Below are positions 36,951 to 48,600 of a stretch of DNA of 64,000 bases, one piece after another. The DNA is from Heliocidaris tuberculata (taxonomy: Eukaryota; Echinodermata; Echinoidea; Camarodonta; Echinometridae), in NCBI GenBank assembly GCA_025618425.1, contig CM046852.1:4303316-4367315 (forward strand), written 5' to 3'. The position numbers and the translations under genes were made by a program. How positions within the stretch are numbered: the stretch's first letter is position 1; each line of letters starts with the position of its first letter. Under the pieces are notes generated by a model that saw only the letters and a program-made list of their open reading frames with translations, did not search any database and was not told the origin of the DNA.

Positions 36951-37489
36951 TCAAATTCAGTAATATATGCATTTATGGTAATGTATTCATCGCTTCAACG
37001 TACAGATTCGGCGAATCAGCGTCGGTAATTTCTAATTGTGGCAGACGGCGCTCGGTCAATGCACTTTAATTGTAATCGATCTCCGAATCAAAATATATCG
37101 CTTTGCAAATTTGTAAACAAGTAAATAAAGCTAAAAATGTAACCGGACAGACCGAATCAAATCTAATCATGGATACAGATAATGTAAAAATAAATGTAAA
37201 GTACTTGACACGTCACCAGTGGCATAAGTCTCTTTTCTTGTTGATATAATTAATACCGGTGAATATATTCATTCAATATACATAAAGGATAATGAATAAA
37301 TAAATGAATAAATAAATGAAACATATGTATAATGAAAAAAAAAAAAAAAAAAACCTCTTGCAGTGTAGGATTTTTTTTTTCCAGGGATGGTTTTAATAAC
37401 AGAAAGGACAATCTTCATTTGGGGGTGAGGGAATGGGGTCCTTTAGTTAATTGAGGTTTTTCTTTAACTTTTTAGTAAGTCTTGATGTA

Positions 37490-38560
37490 ATTTTTTTTTT
37501 TTTAAGTGTACGTTTGTTCTTTTTTAGAAGGGATTTTTAATCTTATTAAAAGGAACAATCCACTAGCGTAGCTGAGGGGGGGGGGGGGGGCAGAGTGCCC
37601 CCCGACAAATTTTCCTCCCATTTTTTTTTCTTGCTTGTCAGAGAATTATGGAGGAAACATGTGATAACCCCCCTCCCCTCCCCGAGCGTCTATTTTGAGG
37701 GCTGGGGAGTCTTGATGTAAAAGATTTTTTTAAATTTTTGTTTGAATAATATAAGTGTATATTTGTTCTTTTTTAAAAGGGATTTTCTATTGTATTAAAA
37801 GGAACAATCCACTAGCGTAGCTGAGTGGGGGGGGGGGGCAGGGGGCAGAGTGCCACCCAACAAATTTTCCTCCCATTTTTTTTTCTTGCTTGTCAGAGAA
37901 TTATGGAGGAAAACATGTGATAACCCCCCCCCCCCCCCTTCGAGCGTCTATTTTGAGGGCTGGGGGAAAAAAGTTGCCCCCCCCCCCACTGAGCGAGTTT
38001 TGGAGAGCTGGTGAGAAGAAAAAAATATGGGTCTCCCTTCAAGCGGAGTTTTAGAATGTACAAATTATTTTTGTTTGTTTTTGCTTGTCAGAGAATTATG
38101 ATTATGGAGGAAAACATCTGATAACTCCCTCCCCCCCCCCCCCCCCCCCCTCACTGAGCACCAATGGAACAATCAAAATACCGGGAAGAATTATCTTCTA
38201 ACTTTTACTTTGCATTTGTGAGTAAAATTTATATGTTGCCATTCACTAGCGTACCCAAGGGAGCCGGGGGAAAGGGGGCCAGAGTGCCCCCTGACAAGTT
38301 TTGAGAAAAAAAAAAAGGTTATCGGGTTCCTGAACAAGAATCTCGACGCCCCCCACTGAGCGACTTTTGGAGGGCTGGCGAACAATTTTCGGAACTGACA
38401 ACCTTTTTTTTTTTTTTTCTTTAATGCTTGTCAGAAAATTATGGAGGAAAACTGGACCCGATAAAATCTGATAACCCCCCCCCCCCCCCGATCCACTAAG
38501 TGACTTTGGGAGGGCTGGGGGGGGGGGGAACTGTCGCCATTGATAACCCTTTTTTTTTTT
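37490..38560. repeat. Tandem array of a 240-300 bp unit with ACTAGCGTAGCTGAG ends
   Basis: Units begin at about 37555 and 37800 (AAGGAACAATCCACTAGCGT), with partial units to 38560. Shared blocks are CAGAGTGCCCCC, ACAAATTTTCCTCCCATTTT, CTTGCTTGTCAGAGAATTAT, GAGGAAAACATGTGATAACC and GAGCG..TTTTG(A/G)AGGGCTGG. Poly-G and poly-C runs vary between units. A weaker relative is at 38.9-39.1 kb. Confidence 0.8.
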
Positions 38561-39868
38561 TAACCCCTCTTGACGCCAAGGTCCAGACGCCACTGTTGAC
38601 ATTCCTTTCCAGCTTTCATGCCTGTAAGTCACCACTCAATCACAAGTCTTATACAATACCATTCATTTCCATCAACTTATGATTGTCCATTCCAGTCAAA
38701 GCTTATTGTCTTCACTCTTCCTTTCACATACGCAGGCATGGCAGGGGTGTCGCTAGAGAGTTATGAATGGGGCAATAGTAACTGTGCCAAGAAAAAAAAT
38801 TCCCACAAATTTCCAACAATGAAAAGGTAAAACTGAAGTTTATATTTTGATATATTTTTTGACATGCCAAAATACTGACAGTTTGAAACATTACAAATAT
38901 TAAGGTGTACTGCCATCCCGCCACCCCAGTTGTGCATCCAGGATTTTTTAAAAGATCGGGCACACATTGCCGAGAATTCTCTGACAAGTTGAAAAAGGTC
39001 ATTTCAAAGGAGGCGGGGGGAGGGGTACAATCTTGAAGTTGTATACTGAAGGTATGTCACTCTGTATCAAGGGGGGCATGGGCCGGAAGTGCCCCCTAAA
39101 TCTGATACCCCCTTCCACCCCCACCCCCTCGAGCGATACCACTGCTTTTTCTCTCATTTGTTTCATCTTTCTCATTCTATTCTAACTCTGGCTTACCTTT
39201 CACACAAACTTTTCATTTAACATTTCTAGTTATGGAACCCCTGCCCCCTCCCCCTTTGAATACTCTATGTAAAAGTATATCACATGAACATTATCACTAA
39301 AATGAGAATTCAAATTAGAATTAAAAAGCTCTCAGAATATGTAAATGTTTAAGGTAACTAGATAGATGACTTTCCATCCCCTTAACATGATAAAAGAGAT
39401 GAACTAAATCCTTTGTTTTTGTTGTCTATTTAATAACAATAAATATCAATTCAAATAACAAGTTTATAATTTGAAGAAAATTTTTTTTTTGAAATTGCAC
39501 ATCCTTGCAGAAGTCTAGTGGTAAGTCAAATTTTCATATCACTTACTAGTATATCATTGAATGAATATTTGGTTTTTCTCACAAGTTCTCAAGCAATTTG
39601 CGTATCAACTGTTTCATTATATTATACTGTTGAAATGGTCACTGACATAAATCAAATCTAGGTTTTATTAAATTTCATTCAGCTGAAGGCACTTAATTTT
39701 AGAATTTCAGCAAATGCAATATTCAAACAAAAATCCTCCAAATCAGAAACCCTTGTTAGGGATATCTGTATTGTTTTATTCTGAATGAAATTCCAAATTT
39801 CATTACATGTATCCACTCGTGAGAATGCTGATCTAGCTAACAGGAATGAAGAGCTGTAGTGGTAATCC
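38561..39868. other. Intergenic stretch
   Basis: No supported gene. Contains one more GC-run-bearing relative of the upstream array and AT-rich sequence. Confidence 0.5.
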
Positions 39869-39997
39869 GTAAGTCTGTTGAATGAAAAGAGAAAATAGAA
39901 CAAGTCTGTTGAATGAAAAGAGAAAAAAGAATAAGTCTGTTGAATGAAAAGAGAAAATAGAACAAGTCTGTTGAATGAAAAGAGAAAATAGAACAAA
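39869..39997. repeat. 31-bp tandem repeat, four copies
   Basis: Units of AAGTCTGTTGAATGAAAAGA plus GAAAATAGAAC, nearly identical, head to tail without spacers. It gives spurious minus-strand frames repeating LFSFNR. Confidence 0.95.
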
Positions 39998-42900
39998 TTG
40001 AAAAACTATTAAGGTCATAAACAATAAGAAAGGACTGCAATGTGCCAGATATGTATATATGCATGACTCAAACAGAGTGAATATTGCTTGATAAAAAGCT
40101 ATTTTACCCACATTCATTAAAATTACGTTCTTTTGTAGGCATGAAAATGGAAATGATGAATCCTTATAAAAATTAAATAAAATTCCCATATTTGACTAAA
40201 AATTCTTTTTCAGGTGAGAGGGAAAGGAAATTACAATAGTTTCAAATAACTTGCTTCCTCTTCAAGTTGTGTACTACTGATATAGGCCTATTATATATTT
40301 TTTATATTGATATATTTTTCGAAAACTTTTTTTTTTTTTTGGGGGGGGGGGGGGTATTGCCAAATTTAATTATGCACAGTAAAGACCTACCTCTCCAAGC
40401 TTGAGCATGCAGGTCAGTATATCTGCTCTTTGTTCATTTCTCCGGATTGTGTACTAGTATCTCAATATTCTTTCACCATCCATTGTAAAGAATCATGCTG
40501 TGTAAAAAGAGGATAAATAAATAAATTTATAAGTGCATGTATAAATGAAAGTAATTTAGAGGTACATAATATATATTTCACAGAAATACTTGTACTCCAC
40601 TAATTCTGACTTTTTGTGTATGTTTTTTTTTTTTTTTGATCTTCTCAAACATCTAAATACATCTAATTCAGATCATAGATCAAAGCTCAAAAGAGACTGT
40701 TTTCACAGAATGTATTGTGAATAAATGTGAAGTGTAATCTTCTCTTTCTTTTCCATGCTTACACACAATGCTGGGCTTTGTTGGTAATGGTTTAAAATGT
40801 TTGCATTAAGGACAAGCTATTACAAAATCAATGGCAACTAGTAAGGGCATCTGTAATATGCTTTTAACTAACACATTTAGGGACCCCTGGAAGCCCTAAT
40901 TGCTTTTATAGTTCATTTCCTTGTTTCCTGTTAAATTACAATATTTATGATAATCATTAAATGATTCAAATTACACTATACATGTATAAGCATATAGTTA
41001 CTCAGGAAATGTTCTGTAAACTTACCTGTAATTTAGGAAGGCTAGATTTCTGCTTCATCATGTATGGTCAACAGTTTGCACAATGTTTGAATAACATTTC
41101 TTGGGTTCCTTTCTATTTTGATCTGTTAAAAAAAAAAAATGAAAACAGAGTTGTCACTTTTTTGGGGTCTTTCTTGTTACAGTCATAGCTACATTGATAA
41201 TAATTGTTTTTATCAGGCAAATAAATTCCAATCCATTATTTTTCAAAGGTCAAAATTCAGTAATCATCAGCTATCTTATGTTTATTAAGGGGCATTCAAG
41301 CTACATAAGTTTCTTGGAAAGAAAAAGAAACAGCCTCAGCAACAAAACTTTCTAGTGACGTGTGTCTGAAATTTTGAACAGGGATCCCTAAACTGGCTTT
41401 AACAACCAGACTGAATTTTTGCCCAAAATACATTTGCCTCCACCCCGCCCCCCCCCCCCGCAAAAAAAAAAAAAAATCATAGTCTATCAGACTCCAGTTA
41501 ATTTACAGTCAGTTTAATTGACCAAATGGCATGAATTGAACCAAATACAGTAGATACAAGTCTTTTAAGAACGAAAAAAAAAAGTCAGGCATGAAAGTGA
41601 AGTTGAACAGAGATCTACTTTGACTTTGTCCCCCATGCACAGCTTTAGCCCTAGCCAAGTCTACATCTACTCAAGATAGACTATCCTTCAGACTTCGGTT
41701 TATGGAATAAAATTTCAAAAAATATTCAGAGTTCAAAACAGTAAACCTCGTGTAACATAATGAATTTATATCTGCACTAATTTTGGTCTACATATCTTAT
41801 CAAAATCGTAGAATCGTAGAATCCCACCACACAGTCAAAGTTTCCAAATCTAACGTTAACCGTAGTCTGGTAGACTACGTTAGATCCGAGTCCAAGTTGG
41901 ACTAACGAATGCGCTTATGTGCAGCACACAGATGAACAACATGAGGAAAAGCTTATGCAATATAGTCTATCATCATTCAAAGAGTTTGCTAACATTAGAT
42001 CTGTTTAGATCTTTTTAGATCCAACTTGTTTGCATGTATTGAATTTTTGACGCTGTCGAAATAGCCACAGCGCTGGTGACTGAAACTGGCCCGTGACTGC
42101 CCGGGTAGCTGTCATGAGCCGCAGCGTGTGAGGACAGCGATCTCCGTGTCAAATTACATCTCGACGATACATCTAGAACTGTAATTTCGAGAGAAAATTG
42201 TTTCAATCCTTTTTCAACACAACTCTTGTGAATCCTTTTGAAATATAGATAAATTATCATAGATCACCTAGAATTGTACAAGTTATTTTTATTAATAAAC
42301 TAAATGTACGAAATTTAATGATAATTTGAGCTCTACTCACCTTGTCCTTTTGAACGAACATCTCTCATTTCGTGTGGATGACGTCTTGAATATAATCTGC
42401 ATAATTAATAGGTCTTGAATTGACGAAGTTGAGGTCAAGTAAATTTTGATCGATACTATCGAATTATGTACATATTCATGACCTAGCATCCAATCAAAGT
42501 TTCACAATGAACTGACACGCACAAGAAATATGAATAATGCAACGTATCGGGTGCTTATCGGGCTCTTCAAATGATCCGAAAGAGGCGGGGCCTAATTCCA
42601 TTCGCGTAATGATTTCCGCGCGTGCTGCTTTCCGTCTAGTAAATCTATTATACGTGTATGTATAAATGGGTACATGCGTGGGCGCGCGTGTCATGGTGTG
42701 AGCGTGTAGGTGAGAGCATAGGTAAGGGTGTGCGTGAATGTGTGCGTTGTTGGGTGCGTGTGTTTTGTGCGATATTATCAATACGGCTTGTACATAGTAT
42801 GGTTTATGCACTGTTCAGAGTAAAATATCTTCGGACTGAATTGGGAAAACAGGGCAAAAAGAAAATGTGTCAGATGTAATCGTCTACACAATCTTCGTCT

Positions 42901-44929
42901 ACACATGAAAACCCATTATATGTCTCTATGACATCAAGAACAGTTTAAAGTAGAGTTGATACCTAAATTACAGTCAATATTTCAATATCATATCAAGGGA
43001 TAGGACTTCATTCGATAACTGAATTTTAAGATCTTTTATTTTTATAGCAGTTTATTTCTTCTATATATTATTTTTAATTTGAAGAAGGTTCACTCTCTCT
43101 GCACTCCGCTATCTTTCTCTATTTCCCCCATTTTCTTTGAATCACTGTCTTTTCCATCGTGTAAGCCCATCTCTCCTCCACCTCTTTCTCTCAAGTTTTC
43201 TCTAAAAGTTATATTTTCAACCATTTCGCTCTCCCTATTTCCCCTAGTCTTTTATTTTCATTAACTTTTCTTCTTCCATTCTCTCTCTCTCTCTATCTTT
43301 CTATCTCCCCCCTCTCTCTCTATCTCTCTCTCTCACTCTCTCTCTCTGTATCTCCATCCCTCACTCTCTCTCTCTCTTTCTATCTCCCCCTCTCTCTTTC
43401 TTACCTCTTTCACCTACAATAAACCTTGCATGGAAAGGGTGTATGACGTCACGATCTAGATGGCGCGGCAGTGCTATCATTAATGTTGAGTGGGATGGCT
43501 AAATCTTAAATTGCTCGAGTAGAAACATCACATGCTTGCTCCGATGTAAGGATGGGATATCTTAGGGGTGTCATCCCTCCACTTAAAGGTAATCAGTACA
43601 AAGTGTTCGGGGGCTTCAAGAAAACAAACAACGAAAGGAAATATTCCTGAAAAAAGGAAGAAAGAAAAGAATTTTAGAAGATAATTGCGTCCAGTTTCTC
43701 GCCCGTTTGTAAAAGCGTTTCAGCCCACTTTCTCTTAATACATGTACGTTCGATGAGGTGACATAGCCAAAAAAAGTTAGGGCTAATATAGAAAATGAAT
43801 GCCAACCATCTTTTCAAGGCTACAACATGTGCATTAAAGATTTAAATGGGTTTTAACAATCAAATTATGAAAAGTTGATAATGCCTTCCAAAATAATCAA
43901 CCATTGTACAGGTCAATAATTCTGCAACCTGTTTCTGGAAAATTTAAGGTATTTTTATCTTTTCGTGATACGAAAATTAGTATAGAATTAAAAATTCCAA
44001 ATATAGTTGTAGAAGGAATTATTCTGCTATTTTTTTTCTACATTCTGTTGCCGTCGTGGTGTTGAGGAGGAAAGTAAATCCACCTTTTTGGGAGTCATAT
44101 TGATGGATCACTTCTTTGTTGAATCCACTCCAAATTATAGATTTAATCAAACTCTTATGAGATTGAATTACACTTTTTTGAGAGAAGATTTCTACCCCTG
44201 TAGATTTAGTGTTTATATATCACACATTTATGTAACGTGAGCACTCCAGAACTTGATGTAATCTTTCTCTAGAAGAAAGGATTTGGCTTTGTTATGTCCA
44301 GACAACTTATGTAAAATCCCATATTGCCCGAGGTTTACCCTCGTTCTCTATCCACATTTAATAGTAAAGATAACGGTAGAGAGGGAATGAACTTTATTCC
44401 TATTTGGTGGCAAGTGGGCGTATGTTGCAGATTTGAATACATAACGGACATTATACAGATGTAACCTCTTGCCATTACCAATTTCGCCGATAGACAGACT
44501 TTATGAAGATTTGTCTAACTTAAAGAAAATATAAAACCCTTGCTACTAAACAGAGAAAGAAGGTCATCTGACTTCTTACTTTGAACATATTCTTACAAGG
44601 AGCTGTACACAATCTTTGTGGGAAATTATGCAGAACATTCGTGACATTGAAATATTTGTGGGAACTTTATTTCATAACAACATCCAATACCTAAAATAAA
44701 TATTTTTATATAATATATATTATATAACCATTGTATACACGTAGATTTCAAACAGATTTGTTGTTATAAATGATTTTCAAAGTCAGAGGCTTCTCCAACA
44801 TAGCAAAAAAAAAAAAAAGAAAAAAAAAAAACATACTTGCAAAAGTTACTTCACAGAGAGATTCAAGTCCCATAACAAGTTTAAGTATGTTGAACTGATA
44901 ATGTTGCGAGAACCTCCTGGTGACGAAGT
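39998..44929. other. Intergenic stretch
   Basis: No supported gene. Holds a GC-box-bearing patch (GAGGCGGGGCC at about 42580), a CT microsatellite (43090-43410), GTGTGC-rich sequence at 42670-42760 and several homopolymers. Confidence 0.5.
43090..43410. repeat. (CT)n pyrimidine-rich microsatellite
   Basis: Interrupted CTCTCT/CCCTC tract. The frame at 43079-43264 is its translation. Confidence 0.85.
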
Positions 44930-45086
44930 ATGCTATTAAAGGTCCCCTGCTACCCAAATGCAAGTTGATTCCTGTCGATGTGAAGGGATGCATACAACTT
45001 ATTTATGTTATTCAAACATCTAGATATGTTTCATAAATTTTTCAAATATTTCTAAAATCATTTTCTCGAACATGCTGAGCTTCACC

Positions 45087-45117
<31 letters not shown>

Positions 45118-45612
45118 TGCCCCAGATCTCATTCCTGCATCTGTCAATCATTAGTGAGCTAAGGAGAGACAGTGGTATGTAGCTTTGCCAGAGATGACCA
45201 TCTTTTCTAATAGACCATACAATGCCTTCATAGGAGTTGCTATGTCAGACATGCTGTACCATCATCAGGAAAAGAATGGTAATGAGGAGGTATTGTTTGA
45301 AAGCATGCGTGCAATTCTATCGTAAGCATGTGCTGAGTTGGGGGAAGTTAGATTCCACTGTCTATTGTAGAATGTTAGTGTAGCTGACTAATGCCTGACA
45401 GCTGATGTCATTGCAGGAATGAAATCTGGAGCTTTTTTTAGGATGGAGCTTAGGAGGTTGGGAAAAATATTTCAAAAAACATTTAAAAATCTATGAAACA
45501 TATCTAGATGTTTGAATAACAGACCATTAGTTGTATGCATCCATGCACATCAACAGCAATAAACTTGCATTTGGGTTGCGTTTGGGTTGCAGGGGGCCTT
45601 TTAACCTTTCAC
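44930..45612. mobile_element. Foldback element with inverted arms of over 150 bp
   Basis: The left arm (CCCAAATGCAAGTTGATTCC, GGGATGCATACAACT, ATTCAAACATCTAGATATGT, TTCATAAATTTTTCAAATAT) is inverted on the right (ACATATCTAGATGTTTGAAT, AGTTGTATGCATCC, AATAAACTTGCATTTGGGTT). Pairing continues inward: CAGATCTCATTCCTGCA at about 45123 against TGCAGGAATGAAATCTG at about 45412. No transposase. Confidence 0.85.
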
Positions 45613-48600
45613 GTCTTGATTCACCTCTATATCTTAGACATATTATTTCCTGCTCTGTCGGGCAAGTCTTGGGGAAAGATTTCAGTAGCAAACATTGTCA
45701 AAAAGAGTCAAACAAGAATGAATGAAACTTGAATAACCTTCGATTAGTGATCAGCCATTGCATAAAAATTCATTCAATTGAAATTCTAGGCATGTTTTCT
45801 TAACAATTGTTGCTTTAAGAGATCCGTACGCTTGGCAGAGGCTTGCCAGACAAAGCGACAATCAATTCCTGCAAAGTGGATTCAATTCACACAGTTGCCA
45901 TCATGCATTATAGGCGATTCTTTTCGTCGGTAACGGGGTGATCTGGGTCACATCGTACATAAATTATTATTTAAATACATTAGTAAACTGGTCTGTTTAC
46001 TACAACACATAGACTGTCAAAAAGGTAGCCATCAAAGAAACCATGGTTGTCATAGACCGTTACATCAAGTACGATCAAGATGGTGGCGATCTGTTGAAGA
46101 TGTAAGAAAGTCGTGAAAACGTCGTGTGCTTTCCTTAGATCAGACATTTGGTCTAAATATAGCCATCGGTGGGTCTGGACAGGTTGACACTTCTGTCGGG
46201 ATACGAGTTGAGAGAGCAAAGCAAAGAGTGCAGTCAACTGTGAGTTTGATATAGCTCTATTTATGTTTTTTTACATTATCGTTACTGTATAACCATTTCC
46301 ACCATTTATATTCATGTAAACAAAGATTAAATTAGTTCGGTAATAATGGCTTACCATCTCACATGTATTTCGAATTTTTTGTGTTAAAATAACCATCGCC
46401 CTTATTGACCTTAATCATTTCTGGATATTCAAAATGATATGAACTAAAAATATATCAACTTCTTGTCAGCTTCCGTTTTTTCACACATGCCCTTATAATT
46501 AAATTTTTGCCTCCAAACGATTCTTTGTAAATAACTGATAAATCCCTTTAAAAAATATTTATTGAAACATCTCGTTTTGTGTGATCAAGATGATTTGATG
46601 TCGCAGAATTATGTTTTTCTTTGTAATCAAGTGTATTAGACAGTGTCTGATCTGGGAGAGGAGAGCTGGAAACATTGACTTTTTCTGTGATATAAACTCC
46701 AATAAACATGAAAGAAAAAAAAATAGCGCTCCTTCTATTGCAAAAATCCTGGATCCGCCACTAGTGGATTGGTATACAGTGTGTTTAACATAGTTAATTT
46801 CTGGATACATAATGCAATAATCAGTTCACTTGATTGTGATATCAATCGTAAACTACATCTATTTGAACAAACTATACTTTTACATTATATACTAACATTG
46901 TCCTTTTCTTTTCTTTTCTTTTTTTTTTTTTCTTCTTTTTTTGGATGGGAAGAATAATATATCCAACACCTTTCATGTTCAGTTATCTCCATTTTTTAAA
47001 GCATAAAATCATTGGATTTCATAAATGCTGTCAATCAAATACCGCAGTTCTTTTCTTTTGTTGACAAGAAAAACATGTTGACACGAAATCTAAACGAGAA
47101 TAGAAATCAGGTGAAAGAGGAAAAAATAGAGAAATTATGATAGAGATGAAGATAGATGAGAAATATGGAAAACGATTGCACCAACTGTTTCCCGGCAGGT
47201 CTTCAAACGATTCAATATTTTTGTTAGATTTACCCATCATGATCCACTTCATGCTGGTGATTTGACGAAATTAGAAATGACACATGCACCGGCTATTTAC
47301 TGACCGACAGTGGCTTAGCTACAGGGGGCAAGGGGGAAAACTGCCCCCGATCGAATGGCGAAAAGGGGGAGGGGATAAACAGAGAAAGTGAGAGAGAAAG
47401 AAATGAAGAGGGGAAGGAAAAGCGTAATGGGGCAAAATGACCCCTCCCACTTCCTCCCATACCTTACTCAATGGCTTTGTTCATTATGCATTTCATCCAT
47501 CAAGCAAGACTGGTGCCCCCATGACTCCAGCCCCCCCCCCCCTCTACGGCCAGACGCATGCTACGCCTCCGCAGTATACACCGGCCTCTTTTAGCATTGT
47601 TTAGGAACCCAGCTACCCGGCATCTTTGTGAAGAATTTGTAGGAAATTGAGATCTCCTCCCTCTTTTTAAAAGGAGAAACGTTTGACAGACTTGAAGATC
47701 ATTTGAGAGGCAGTTTGTGACAAATGAATATTGTTTCTTCTATTTCCGCGTTTATCCCACGCATATATACTGCTGTGTGAGACATAGCTTTTTTTATTTC
47801 CAGCGGGAAAGTTTTATTTTCTCACAGGAGGTAAATGAATACAAATATTTGATAAAAATGCATCAGGCAGAAAATATGAATTTAAACAAAATAATAAAAT
47901 AAACTGTTTACAGTGAATCAGTTGCATTCTAGAAGTACAAGAAAGCTGTTGAAAAAAAAATAAAAGAATTTTGCAAAATACGTACAAATAATTTTAGAAA
48001 GCCATCTACATTTGTACAGAAATATGAAGGAAAAGATAAAGGGGAGATAATGAATCAATTCTCGGGGTACACAGGTAAAAGATACATACATACACACTTT
48101 GTTCGTATTGGTTACGAATATGCTATTGTATCCAGGTTTAAACATTCATTTTTTGGAAAAAGTGCTTTGTCTTTGTGACGTAGTTCGAGATTGCTTCAGT
48201 AATAAAGTGCTCGTAAAAGCTGACCATAGCCTTCATTTGCGGGATATTTTCGAGTTGTTAAGGGGTGAGTGGTAAATGTTACTTTATGTCCTCGATATGA
48301 TATATATGGTATATCACAATACTATTTCATTCTACCCTCTGGGGTCAATAGTTCAAGGAAACTATTCAGAAAACGATGCTTTTGGATGTTTTTAACATGA
48401 ACCTTTAGAAAAACATTTTGAAAATCAAATAATTTCCGAACAATAAGAACAAAGTTGACTTCTACATAATCATTAGATGCTTCGGCGGTTTTTGTTTGTT
48501 TGTTTGTTTTTCGTTGTTTTTTTTTTGCATGAAACAATAGCAATATCTATTGTACTTTTAACATGTTAAACTTTGTTGCTCTTCTTATAGGTTAAAAAAA

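Noticed and set aside
39869..39997. CRISPR-like direct repeats
   Set aside because: The 31-bp units are contiguous with no spacers, and the genome is eukaryotic.
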